From the NCBI GenBank assembly GCA_963736975.1, contig CAVTQY010000001.1:2976001-3040000 (forward strand): a DNA stretch of 64,000 nt, read 5' to 3'. Shown one piece after another: positions 1 to 8,319 of the stretch. Numbering within the stretch: the stretch's first letter is position 1; each line of letters opens with the position of its first letter. The notes under the pieces were generated by a model. That model saw nothing but the letters and a program-made list of their open reading frames with translations, was not told where the DNA came from and ran no database searches. The position numbers and the translations under genes are program-made. The stretch is from CAVTQY01 sp963736975. Its GTDB lineage: Bacteria > Pseudomonadota > Alphaproteobacteria > Acetobacterales > Acetobacteraceae.

Positions 1-426
1 AATGGATTATCTGACAAGATCGTGTTGCGGCGGGGCGATGGGTTCGAGGTAATGGCGGAGCTGGGTGGCTCGGGCGAACGGTTCGATATCGTGGTCTGTG
101 ATCCGCCCGCCTTTGCCAAATCGCGCAAAGATGCCGCCGCCGGACTGCGTGCTTATAGGCGCATGGCCCGGCTGGGCGCCTCTCTTGTTGCCCCGGGCGG
201 GTTCTTGTTCGTGGCATCGTGCAGCCACCATGCGCCAGTGGGCGACTGGTCGGCGGCGATTGCGGAGGGGCTGTATCGGGCCCGGCGCGAGGGACGCATC
301 CTGTTCACCGGCGGAGCGGGGCCGGATCATCCGGTGCATCCGCACCTGCCGGAGAGCGCGTATCTGAAGGTGCAGTTGGTGCAGGTCGGGACTGACCCCA
401 ATCGTGCAATCTCCCCGGGATCATAA
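1..426 (+). CDS. Class I SAM-dependent rRNA methyltransferase, C-terminal part (RlmI-like)
   Basis: The reading frame is open from base 1, so the gene starts outside the window and only about 141 C-terminal residues are visible. They carry the Rossmann-fold end of a SAM methyltransferase: FDIVVCDPPAFAKSRKD is the DPPxF catalytic/base-binding motif typical of the RlmI/RlmK group (23S rRNA cytosine-5 methylation), followed by LVAPGGFLFVASCSHH and the C-terminal VHPHLPESAYLK motif. The product is expected in the cytoplasm acting on ribosomal RNA. The exact target base cannot be read from this fragment because the N-terminal PUA and EEHD domains are missing. The next gene begins about 50 bases downstream. 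Confidence 0.85.
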   Translation, partial: NGLSDKIVLRRGDGFEVMAELGGSGERFDIVVCDPPAFAKSRKDAAAGLRAYRRMARLGASLVAPGGFLFVASCSHHAPVGDWSAAIAEGLYRARREGRILFTGGAGPDHPVHPHLPESAYLKVQLVQVGTDPNRAISPGS

Positions 427-478
427 TCTGCGCAGTTGCTGAGAGTAGCGAGCTGGCACCGAAAGTGGGAAGCGCTGA

Positions 479-1300
479 GTGGCTGACGACACGGGAAGTC
501 GGCGGTCTGTGACCGGGGCCGTAGGCGATTTTCCCTCCGGCACGGACTGGCGCTTGCGAGCAGACTTACGGATGCGTATTATGCAGATGAGAAAGAATGG
601 ATCATTCATGCGGTCTGACGTGGTGATGAAGTCTGTGCGGCCGTCTTCTGTACTGGACAGCGCGTTCGGTTTGAGCGCCATCAGGGCGCTGGCGGCGCCG
701 TTCCTGGCTCGGCGGAATAATACGATCGTATCGCATGACGCAATCCGCCCTGAGCTGGAACGGTACGGCAGACCTTCGATTATCATACTTGGCGTAGGTC
801 ATTCTGGAACATCTGTCTTGACCAAGATGCTGTTCGAATTGGGGTGGAAACCCAATCAGGCAGACTCCCAGTATTGCGAAGAAACTCGTTTTCGTGAACT
901 TAACATCAAGCTTTTGGAAGAATTGCGGCCCCCCGAGGAGTTGCAGACGTTCATCAGGCAACTGGAGCAGCCGTTTGCCCTGAAGGATCCTCGCTTTGTC
1001 CTGACATGGAGGCTGTGGCTCAGTGCGTTTGCATCGGAAGGTATCGAGCCGCTGCTCCTGTATATTGTTCGTGAGGCAACAGCATTGGAAGAGAGCTACA
1101 AAGTACGGCGCATTTTGGTGGACGGACAGCCCGGCTCGTTCAATCATCCGGTCACCGAACTGCGACATAAGGCCGATGAAGCATTTCAGCAATGGCCATA
1201 CGGAAAACTGTGTTTCTCGTATGAAAGTATTCGACGAGCCGTAGCCGCGTTTAGTGTGGCCCGGAAGAGGCGAAATAGGACAGGCGGGCTTTGGAAATAG
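479..1300 (+). CDS. Sulfotransferase-like P-loop protein
   Basis: The frame gives 273 residues from a GTG start, but conservation begins only near residue 98 (PSIIILGVGHSGTSVLTKML). In-frame ATGs (for example at 608) are credible alternative starts, and no convincing ribosome site decides between them. GVGHSGTSVL resembles the 5'-phosphosulfate loop of PAPS-dependent sulfotransferases, and LKDPRFVLTWRLW followed by LLLYIVRE resembles the 3'-phosphate-binding strand and helix. The C-terminal part (HKADEAFQQW, LCFSYESI) fits the same fold. It opens a glycan gene cluster, so sulfation of a surface polysaccharide or glycolipid is a reasonable inference. The acceptor is unknown, and the protein is short for the family. 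Confidence 0.6.
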   Translation: MADDTGSRRSVTGAVGDFPSGTDWRLRADLRMRIMQMRKNGSFMRSDVVMKSVRPSSVLDSAFGLSAIRALAAPFLARRNNTIVSHDAIRPELERYGRPSIIILGVGHSGTSVLTKMLFELGWKPNQADSQYCEETRFRELNIKLLEELRPPEELQTFIRQLEQPFALKDPRFVLTWRLWLSAFASEGIEPLLLYIVREATALEESYKVRRILVDGQPGSFNHPVTELRHKADEAFQQWPYGKLCFSYESIRRAVAAFSVARKRRNRTGGLWK

Positions 1301-1459
1301 GTTTGCACACTGGCGCCCCTGTTCCCCAGAAATCTTTGGCGTTTATCGCATGAATTCTCACGCGCAAGGAAATGTGTTTGGCCGGTCAGAACGACCGAGG
1401 CTAACCCATTCCGACGCAAGCGTTGTCTGGCGTAGAGCTGACCGGCGAAGGAGAGCGCG

Positions 1460-2869
1460 ATGAGTTGGAGCTTCGAGACGCTCGGTAATGCGATGGTTCA
1501 GCTTTTTGAAGGTGGTAATCCGGTGCTGGTCACCGACCCCTGGCTTCTCGGATCGGCATATTACGGAAGCTGGGAACTCGAGCGTCCCTTGACTGAACAG
1601 CAGATCAGCAATGTTGCGCGTTCGCGATACATTTGGTTTTCACACGGCCATCCCGATCATTTTCATCCGCCTTCCTTTGTGAAGCTTTCGCGCGACTCGC
1701 TCGTGCTGCTTCCTGATCACTATGATCGGGAATTGGCGCGCGGGTTGACCGAGCATGGGTTCAAATACCGCATTCTTCCTAACAAACAATGGGTGCAGCT
1801 CGATAGCGAACTGCGAGTGCTCTGCGTCGCAAACGAGAATATGGACGCTATCCTAGCCATTGAAGCTGGCGGCGCCCTGGTTCTCGATAAGAACGATTCG
1901 CCTTTCTGTGGTGAGGACGCCTTTTTTCGCAAGCTTGTGCGGAGGTATGATCGATCGTACCTCCTCGCGCTCTGCGCCTTCGATGCAGATATGATCAACA
2001 CTTACGATGAGAATATGCGTAGCTTGATCGGGGAACCGGGGGATTGGAAGCCTGGAACTGTGTGGGCCGCCGCGCGGACAGCGGAGATGTTGGGGGCCAA
2101 GACGTTCTGTTGTTCGTCCTCACAGCATGTGTATGTTCGCCCCGATTCCGCCTGGGCCAACGATTACCGGATTACCTGGGATGATATGCAAACGCTATGG
2201 ACGTCGGACGATGTGCGGCTGGTCGCACCCTACAGCATCGTGGACCTCGAAACCGGAGAAGCGCGTGCAGGACGCTCGCCGCCACACGGTCCCGCAACGG
2301 GGCGGCTTGTCCCGACGACCGACGCCGATGACTGGAACGAAACTCTAAGCTCGGAGGAGTGGGACCAAGTTGAGCGTTTTGCACGGCAGTTCGAGACTTT
2401 AAGGCCCTGGCAGGATTTTGTCGCTTTCACCGTGGGGGGAGAAACGCGCCGCTTTCTTATCCGAAAGGGCGCATATCGGAAGGATCCAAAGAGGCTTGTC
2501 GGAGTTAACTTCATAGTGCCGCGCGCTTCCCTTCTTGAAACGGTAAAGTACGGCTACTTCGATGATCTGCTGATCGGCAACTTCATGAAGACGCAACTCT
2601 TTAATATGGAACTCTACCCCCATTTCTCGCCTTTGGTAGCAAAGCTTGGAGGCAACGCGAAGGTGTTGACGCGAATGCAGCTCTGGAAATTCCGTTTGCA
2701 TTTTCTCCGTGCGTCACCGCTTGCATTTGTACGCTATCGGTGGCAACTGACTAGAGAATACGCGCTGATGCCCGCGGCGAGGCGTTGGGCATCTCGATTG
2801 GGCGTATTTGACTTGCTGAAGCAGATGCGTTCCACTGTTGTAGGCGCTCCAAAGCGCATCAGCCAGTGA
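1460..2869 (+). CDS. MBL-fold metallohydrolase in the glycan cluster
   Basis: 469 residues. The start is well supported: GAAGGAG lies 6 bases before ATG 1460. The N-terminal third is a metallo-beta-lactamase fold with the zinc motif SHGHPDHFHP near residue 60 (HxHxDH) and a strand-type opening ETLGNAMVQLFEGGNPVLVTDPW seen in UlaG/CMP-sialate-hydroxylase-like members. The C-terminal half (from about residue 290) has no motif I recognise and contains several basic and aromatic segments. It lies between a sulfotransferase-like gene and a GT8 gene, so a role in sugar or nucleotide-sugar modification is plausible. The reaction cannot be assigned. No signal peptide is visible. Confidence 0.7.
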   Translation: MSWSFETLGNAMVQLFEGGNPVLVTDPWLLGSAYYGSWELERPLTEQQISNVARSRYIWFSHGHPDHFHPPSFVKLSRDSLVLLPDHYDRELARGLTEHGFKYRILPNKQWVQLDSELRVLCVANENMDAILAIEAGGALVLDKNDSPFCGEDAFFRKLVRRYDRSYLLALCAFDADMINTYDENMRSLIGEPGDWKPGTVWAAARTAEMLGAKTFCCSSSQHVYVRPDSAWANDYRITWDDMQTLWTSDDVRLVAPYSIVDLETGEARAGRSPPHGPATGRLVPTTDADDWNETLSSEEWDQVERFARQFETLRPWQDFVAFTVGGETRRFLIRKGAYRKDPKRLVGVNFIVPRASLLETVKYGYFDDLLIGNFMKTQLFNMELYPHFSPLVAKLGGNAKVLTRMQLWKFRLHFLRASPLAFVRYRWQLTREYALMPAARRWASRLGVFDLLKQMRSTVVGAPKRISQ

Positions 2870-2911
2870 TCTAGAGCGCGACTGCGGGGACCCAAAGCTT
2901 TAAGAAGTGTG

Positions 2912-3868
2912 ATGGCACCAGAGCCAATACGCGTGTTGTTGTGCTGTAATATTCAGTACTTTCAGCATTGCGCTGTTCTTTTAGCTTCCCTGTTGGAACA
3001 GAACTCGAAATCATCCTTCGAGATCCTGGTGGTAACGAGCGCTGAACCCGGATCAGAAGAACGCAAACTACGGCGCTTAACGGATAAATATGACAATTGC
3101 CATCTGACTTGTCGCGTCTTCCAGCCTCCCGAGGATGTATATCTGCCGATACACCGGCATTATACGAGTGACATCTACACGCGTTTATGGGTTGCCGATT
3201 TTTTCCCGGCGAAAGATAGAGTCCTGTATCTCGACTGCGATATGGTCGTGGTCGGCGATATCACGGAACTGTGGCAAGCCGACCTTGGTACGTGTACCAT
3301 TGGTGCAGTCTCGATCCCTGGGTTGAACAGTTGCGAACGGTTGGGCATACCCGGGCAGTTTGGTTTCTTCAATTCGGGAGTGATGTTGATTGATTTAAAA
3401 AAATGGCGCGACGGAAATGCTAAGGACCGTCTGCTTGCTTTTATTCGTCAATATGGTCCTACGCTGATCAGTGATCAGGATGCTCTCAATGCATGCTTCT
3501 ATGACGATCGGACGCCGCTACCTTATGTTTGGAACGTTATAGCGCCGTTTTACTTTCCCGCCAGTTCTCACCGGCTTGGGCTGACACCCGTACAAATAGC
3601 CGAGATAACCGCGCATGCACGGATTGTGCACTTTAACAGTGCGTCAAAGCCCTGGATGTATATGGATAGTCATCCCCGCAAGCAGGATTATTACAAATAC
3701 CTTGGTTTGACGGAGTGGCGCGATTTCAAGCCGGCTGACAAGACGCTGCGCAATCGGTTGTGGAAGAACGGTTCGCCCTGGGTTCCAGGCGCGTTGAGGC
3801 GCTTAACGCGCGCAGCTCGTCGCCGCTCCGCTCGGATACCGGCTCGGCAAACTGATGCGCGATGGTAG
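2912..3868 (+). CDS. Glycosyltransferase family 8
   Basis: About 318 residues from ATG 2912 (a GTG sits directly before it at 2909). The sequence starts with IRVLLCCNIQYFQHCAVLLASLLEQ, the nucleotide-sugar Rossmann opening of GT8 enzymes. It has the metal-binding DxD as LYLDCDMVVVGDI near residue 105, then FGFFNSGVMLIDLKKW and the late HFNSASKPW motif, all characteristic of LPS glucosyl/galactosyltransferases (retaining, UDP-sugar dependent, cytoplasmic face). The last 20 or so residues are arginine-rich and stop abruptly, while an adjacent frame continues with protein-like sequence to 3980. The true C-terminus may therefore be about 38 residues longer (see next entry). Confidence 0.85.
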   Translation: MAPEPIRVLLCCNIQYFQHCAVLLASLLEQNSKSSFEILVVTSAEPGSEERKLRRLTDKYDNCHLTCRVFQPPEDVYLPIHRHYTSDIYTRLWVADFFPAKDRVLYLDCDMVVVGDITELWQADLGTCTIGAVSIPGLNSCERLGIPGQFGFFNSGVMLIDLKKWRDGNAKDRLLAFIRQYGPTLISDQDALNACFYDDRTPLPYVWNVIAPFYFPASSHRLGLTPVQIAEITAHARIVHFNSASKPWMYMDSHPRKQDYYKYLGLTEWRDFKPADKTLRNRLWKNGSPWVPGALRRLTRAARRRSARIPARQTDARW

Positions 3869-3980
3869 GGTAGATTTCCATTCTTATAGCTTGGCTTATG
3901 AGAATTTCTTCGGTCCGAATTATATTGCCTGTCGCGATGATGATTCCGATCTGATCAGATTAGTCACGTCCAAAAGATGA
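3807..3980 (+). pseudogene. Displaced C-terminal tail, probably of the GT8 gene
   Basis: Frame 0 is open from 3807 (after a TAA at 3804) to TGA 3978 and encodes PLGYRLGKLMRDGRVDFHSY followed by SLAYENFFGPNYIACRDD. This composition is far more protein-like than the arginine-rich end of the overlapping GT8 frame. Joining it to GT8 requires removal of a single base between about 3807 and 3865. The alternative is an independent ORF from ATG 3855 (41 codons), which would overlap the GT8 stop. I do not recognise the tail sequence. The direction of the shift is the same as in four other broken frames in the window. Confidence 0.4.
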
Positions 3981-4053
3981 GGGCCTGGTGGGGTCAAGGC
4001 AAAAGTGGGTGGGCGAGACGCTACGACCCGGCTAACGCGCCGTCTAGCCGGAT

Positions 4054-4240
4054 TTACATCCCTATGCCGATATTCTTGTTCACGCCGAAGAATAAATGGC
4101 ATGCGAGCATAACCAACAAGCTGAACATGATCGATAGCACTAGAGCTGTGCCCAGAAATCCTGTAGTCGAGTTCGAGCGGGCTCTTGAGTTTTTGCCTGG
4201 TCCCTTTTCCTGACCAGGTTCCTCGTAACTGAGGCGTCAT
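4054..4240 (-). pseudogene. Small single-pass membrane protein, possibly frameshifted
   Basis: ATG 4240 is preceded by GAGAGAAGG, a usable ribosome site, and starts MTPQLRGTWSGK. In the next frame a clear hydrophobic segment follows (GFLGTALVLSIMFSLLVMLA, then CHLFFGVNKNIGIGM) with a stop at 4054-4056. Removing one base in the GGGAAAA-type run around 4202-4210 fuses the two parts into a protein of about 60 residues with one membrane helix. It lies downstream of the O-glycosylation ligase and an 83-codon membrane ORF on the same strand. Its function is unknown, and it could also be a chance hydrophobic stretch. Confidence 0.35.
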
Positions 4241-4318
4241 CGCCTTCTCTCTATGAAGAGAGGTGGTTACTGCCGACAAGCTATTTCCGCTCGGAGATGC
4301 GAGCGGTCTCAAAGAAGT

Positions 4319-4570
4319 TCAGGAGTGTCGCTCCTCTCGCCGAACCTGCTTGCGGTGGTCGCTTGCTGTGCGTGATCTCCAGTTTGTGCGGCCTCGGAAC
4401 CGTCCCAAGTCGGTCATCTGCTGGGGCGGGGTATCCGGGCCGCCCGGGACAACATCATCGTTCATATCGAAGGGCCACCAGTATTTGGTTGGTGATCGCG
4501 GATCCCTTAATGTCCACAGAACGAGCCATGCGACACCCGTCAATTCCAGCAAAAAGATGATCGCGCTCAT
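4319..4570 (-). CDS. Small membrane protein coupled to the O-glycosylation ligase gene
   Basis: 83 codons. The ATG overlaps the stop of the upstream ligase gene in the ATGA pattern (4567-4570), which indicates translational coupling. The first 22 residues (MSAIIFLLELTGVAWLVLW) form one membrane helix, followed by a hydrophilic tail with proline- and arginine-rich parts. I recognise no family. Position and coupling suggest an accessory factor of the ligase, but this is inference from gene order. Confidence 0.5.
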   Translation of the reverse strand: MSAIIFLLELTGVAWLVLWTLRDPRSPTKYWWPFDMNDDVVPGGPDTPPQQMTDLGRFRGRTNWRSRTASDHRKQVRREERHS

Positions 4571-6081
4571 GCAGCGCCTTTGGAATTACCGGTACGCCAG
4601 CGGGCGGCCTGTCCTGCCCATTCCGGGGCTGCAATCCTCTGGAATTGCACCCGTCGCGCCGAGTCGGTGATGGCCTTAGTTGATTGTACTTCCTTGAGCA
4701 CAATGGCTCGGGTCGCCGCAAGAATCGTCAGTAGCACAAGATAGACATCCCAGATCGATATCGGCAGGAAAGTGCCCCCGACGGCATAACCAACGATTGA
4801 GATCTGTAGCATTCGAGCGAGAGAATGCGCCCATCGAAGCTCTGGCTTGCCCTCCGTCAGTCGGCTCATACGCATCGTGGTCAGAACGCCAACAACGGTG
4901 AGACCCACCCATGTCACGAAGAGGATCAAACCGTTTTCGGCCAGCATCTGCATCCAAATGCTGTGAATCTCCATCAGCCTTCCGGGCATTATCTTCACAT
5001 CCCCGGTGATTGAGTTCACCACCACGGGTTGGGGGCGAACCACGCTATCGATGACCTCGGGATGATCCGTGCCATGAAAACCGACACCGGTCCAGGGGTG
5101 ATGCCGGAACAGCTCCCAGGCGACTTTCCAACTGTACAAACGACTCTCGGCGGATCCTTGTGTCTGGTAACTCTTGATAGTCTCCATGCGATCCAGCCAA
5201 GATTGCGGCATTACAACATACAGCATGCCTGCTAAGGCGAAACAGGCAAACAAGGACACGAGCTTGTGTTTGCTTTTCCACCAAACGACAGCGCCTTGTG
5301 CGACGATTGTAATGAAGGCACCTCGTGAGAAGCTTGCCATCGCCGTGAAGACCGCGATAAACATAGCCAGCAAGAAGCCGGCTCGAATGCTCGCATACCG
5401 CACGTTCTGGCGAAGGTGATTGAGGATCGGCACAAGGGCAAGCAGGGCAACGGCAAACGTATTATTGTCTCCAATCTGCGACCTAAGCGGGCCTAAAGCA
5501 TGATGATGCCCCAGTGTCACCAATGTCGCCCCGCCCTGCTCCAGGACATAATAGCCAAGCGATAGAGTGATCAGCCACAGCATGGCATCAACCCTGTGCT
5601 TGGTTGTCAGAAGGGATTCGCTGATGATCAGCACCACGAAGATCTTCGTCGCAGTGATCAGGCCTTCCCATTCATTGAACCCGCTCGCAACCAGCCTCCC
5701 ATGCGCGGCCTGTTTGGAGAGGGTCGCCACGGGGATCGCGAATTGCGCCGTGATCCAGATCCCGACCAGGAACAGAATGCAAAGGATAGAGTTGGGTGAG
5801 ATGGCGATCCGCTTCGGCTCCGTACGGCTAATGGCCCATCCTATCACCGTCGCAATGAATGACGCCAGCGCCCAGGGGGGATAGGTCCCGATCCCCCACG
5901 CCTCCTGCTGGGGGTTCATGAAAGAGACCCACCAGTACGCCATGACGCCGATGAAAGGATTGCCTATTGCGACCGGCAAAAGGAACAGCATCTCGGCGAG
6001 AAGCAGGAGGGATCGCAGACCCACTACAGATGCATTCCTTTTCCTTACGGCTGGGCGATGGGGTCGGTACATTCCGGCCAT
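4567..6081 (-). CDS. Putative O-glycosylation ligase, exosortase A system-associated (Wzy/WaaL-type)
   Basis: 504 residues, strongly hydrophobic with about ten membrane helices. The N-terminal MAYWWVSFMNPQQEAWG and YPPWALASFIATVIGW, with KQAAHGRLVASGFNEWEGLITATKIFVV, match the O-antigen-ligase-like family found next to exosortase/PEP-CTERM systems. The large periplasmic loop lies around residues 300-390 (SYQTQGSAESRLYSWKVAWE, HHPWTGVGFHGTD, EIHSIWMQMLAENGL), where Wzy_C proteins carry their catalytic Arg/His residues. Likely role: transfer or polymerisation of polyprenyl-linked glycan at the outer face of the inner membrane. No exosortase or PEP-CTERM protein is seen in the window. Confidence 0.75.
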   Translation of the reverse strand: MAGMYRPHRPAVRKRNASVVGLRSLLLLAEMLFLLPVAIGNPFIGVMAYWWVSFMNPQQEAWGIGTYPPWALASFIATVIGWAISRTEPKRIAISPNSILCILFLVGIWITAQFAIPVATLSKQAAHGRLVASGFNEWEGLITATKIFVVLIISESLLTTKHRVDAMLWLITLSLGYYVLEQGGATLVTLGHHHALGPLRSQIGDNNTFAVALLALVPILNHLRQNVRYASIRAGFLLAMFIAVFTAMASFSRGAFITIVAQGAVVWWKSKHKLVSLFACFALAGMLYVVMPQSWLDRMETIKSYQTQGSAESRLYSWKVAWELFRHHPWTGVGFHGTDHPEVIDSVVRPQPVVVNSITGDVKIMPGRLMEIHSIWMQMLAENGLILFVTWVGLTVVGVLTTMRMSRLTEGKPELRWAHSLARMLQISIVGYAVGGTFLPISIWDVYLVLLTILAATRAIVLKEVQSTKAITDSARRVQFQRIAAPEWAGQAARWRTGNSKGAA

Positions 6082-6735
6082 TAGCGCCCGTGGACCGGCG
6101 GCTCACTTACCCGCTTCGCACCTCCTCCCGCAAGTGAAACACGTCCGACGGCAGCGCCTTGCTCACAACCGCGTTTGGAGCGACGCGAAAGGACGGCGAT
6201 CTCGCGGTCCAGCGCGCCCGCAGTCGGAAATGCCGTCGGCTTACCGAGCCGCGCGACGGCTCGCGCCACCGCGGCAGCCGCGGCCACCAGCACATGGACC
6301 ATCAAGGCGCGCCCCACCGCGTACAAGGAAGGGCCACCCCCGTCCATCCGGGGCGGAATCATCGCACGCACCTGTCACCGCTGAGAGCTACGACCCCGTG
6401 ACCACGCACGCGTCTGAGACTTCGTCCCGGCTTCGCGCAACCCCACAGCAGGACAAGTCGAGCGACCGTTCTCGAGATCTGCCCCCAGGCCCGGCCCGGC
6501 GGCGCCGGCGCTGCTGCTCTTGCTGCCGCACCGCGCCGGCCGGAAAGCGGGGCAAATGCACAATGCGGCTGAAACCGCGAACGAAGAGTGCACTTCCACA
6601 AAGGGGAATTGCGAGGTATAGTTGTCGATCAATGGCTGGCTCCTGCCACTTAGGGCCAAACGGCTCGTTCAGTACCTGTGTAATGACCCGAGATAGGCAG
6701 GTTCGCCTGAGTGATCCACAACTCCCGAGAGATAA
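6082..6735. other. Long intergenic region between divergent glycan genes
   Basis: About 650 bases separate the minus-strand ligase from the plus-strand GT2 gene. Short frames exist on both strands, but their products are alanine/arginine-rich with no recognisable domain and no good ribosome sites. I treat the stretch as non-coding. It must hold the promoters of both flanking operons. I see no repeat, terminator hairpin or RNA that I can name. Confidence 0.5.
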
Positions 6736-8319
6736 ATGCTTGCAGGCAAGAAAATCGTTGTTGTGCTGCCCGCATACAATGCTGCCCAAACCCTGAAGCA
6801 GACTTACGACGAGATCCCGCACGAGATTGTTGACGACGTTATCCTGATCGATGACGCCAGCGTAGACGAGACGGTTGAGATGGCACGATCGCTGGGAATC
6901 CCGACGATTCGCCACCGCCATAATCGCGGGTACGGAGGCAACCAGAAGACCTGCTATACCGTTGCGTTAGCACGCGGCGCCGACATTGTGGTGATGCTGC
7001 ATCCGGATTACCAGTATACGCCGAAGTTGGTGACGGCGATGGCTTCGATGATCGCTTCGGAGGAGTTCGATGTGGTGCTAGCCTCTCGCATTCTCGGCCG
7101 TGGCGCCCTGGTTGGCGGGATGCCACTATACAAATATGTGGCAAATCGGTTTTTGACTCTGTTCGAAAACATCCTGGTCAACCAAAAGCTATCAGAATAC
7201 CACACCGGATATCGAGCATGGAGCAGAACCGTGCTGCAGAGACTGCCGCTGCAAAGCAATTCCGAGGACTTTGTTTTCGACAATCAGATGCTGACGCAGT
7301 GTGCTTATTTCGGTTTTCGAATCGGCGAGATCAGTTGCCCCACAAAGTACTTCGCTGAGGCATCATCAATCAACTTCACGCGCAGCATCATCTACGGATT
7401 CGGTGTCCTGAAGACCGCGATACAGGTACCGGCTGCAGTGTATGGGACTGATCTCCTCGCCCCTATTCGCCGATGCAATCGAGGCACGCTTGCCCAAACT
7501 CACGGAAACGGAAGTGGGCCGGTCACTCGTTGGAAGCGGACCTTTCGCATGATCTACACAGGACGCGCGGGCTGGCGCCTGTCCGGCCGGGGGCTTCTGG
7601 CGATTGGCTTGGCAGCGTCGGTTGTTTTAGGTTTGGCTGTGGCGTGGTATTCGCCTGCAGGATTGATCGAAGCCACGAACGCCCTGGTGCAAGCCTTCCG
7701 TAATCTTGGTGTCAGCGGGGCGATTGTCTTCGGCCTCATGCAGGTCGTTGTGGCGGTCAGCGGCATATTACCCGCTTCCCTGCTCGGAGTTGCGGCCGGC
7801 GCGATCTACGGTCTTTTGCCCGGTTTCCTGCTGGCGGCGGTCAGCACCATGGCTGGCGCGGTGATGGCCTTCTTTGTTAGCCGATCCTTGTTCCGCCCGA
7901 GCGTGGAGCGCCTGCTGGCTACCCGTCCCCAATTCCGCAACTTCGATACCTTAGTCGCGCAGGACGGCTGGCGGCTAGTGTGCCTTTTGCGCATCTCGCC
8001 AATCATGCCGTTCTCCGTCACCAGCTATATGTTCGGTCTTTCGTCGATTGACCTACGAGGCTACACGATCGGTACGCTTGCTTCGCTACCGGCTCTGTGC
8101 GGCTATGTCTTCATAGGCTCACTCGCCGATGCGAGCCTGTCTGCCTTGATGACCGGTGCTGGTCCATTCCGCTGGATTTTGCTTGGCGTTGGCGGCTTGG
8201 CGACGTTGCTTCTGACCCTTCGTCTCGGTCAAATCGTCAGCCGGCTGGGTTTTGCGTCGCCACCCGTCGCAATCGGCGGTGACCGGCCCCTAAAAGACGA
8301 CTATAGCGCACAGGGATGA
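6736..8319 (+). CDS. GT2 glycosyltransferase fused to a VTT (TVP38/TMEM64) membrane domain
   Basis: 527 residues in one uninterrupted frame. Residues 1-235 are a GT-A/GT2 domain of the polyprenyl-phosphate-sugar synthase type: VVVLPAYNAAQTL, VILIDDASVDET, the NRGYGGNQKT turn, VVMLHPDYQYTP in place of the usual DxD, and YHTGYRAWSR. After a basic linker (about 240-275) the protein has a membrane helix (GLLAIGLAASVVLGLAVAW) and then a VTT/SNARE-associated domain: ILPASLLGVAAGAIYGL, the MAGAVMAFFVSRSL helix, LVCLLRISPIMPFSVTSYMFG and the final GYVFIGSLAD helix. VTT/DedA proteins are linked to lipid movement or scrambling. A single protein that both makes and translocates a glycosyl-lipid is inference. 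The downstream GT-C gene overlaps by ATGA. Confidence 0.85.
   Translation: MLAGKKIVVVLPAYNAAQTLKQTYDEIPHEIVDDVILIDDASVDETVEMARSLGIPTIRHRHNRGYGGNQKTCYTVALARGADIVVMLHPDYQYTPKLVTAMASMIASEEFDVVLASRILGRGALVGGMPLYKYVANRFLTLFENILVNQKLSEYHTGYRAWSRTVLQRLPLQSNSEDFVFDNQMLTQCAYFGFRIGEISCPTKYFAEASSINFTRSIIYGFGVLKTAIQVPAAVYGTDLLAPIRRCNRGTLAQTHGNGSGPVTRWKRTFRMIYTGRAGWRLSGRGLLAIGLAASVVLGLAVAWYSPAGLIEATNALVQAFRNLGVSGAIVFGLMQVVVAVSGILPASLLGVAAGAIYGLLPGFLLAAVSTMAGAVMAFFVSRSLFRPSVERLLATRPQFRNFDTLVAQDGWRLVCLLRISPIMPFSVTSYMFGLSSIDLRGYTIGTLASLPALCGYVFIGSLADASLSALMTGAGPFRWILLGVGGLATLLLTLRLGQIVSRLGFASPPVAIGGDRPLKDDYSAQG

Noticed and set aside
6081..6371. A 96-codon minus-strand frame in the long intergenic region.
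   Set aside because: Alanine/arginine-rich, no domain, no ribosome site, and overlapping frames on both strands are equally open.
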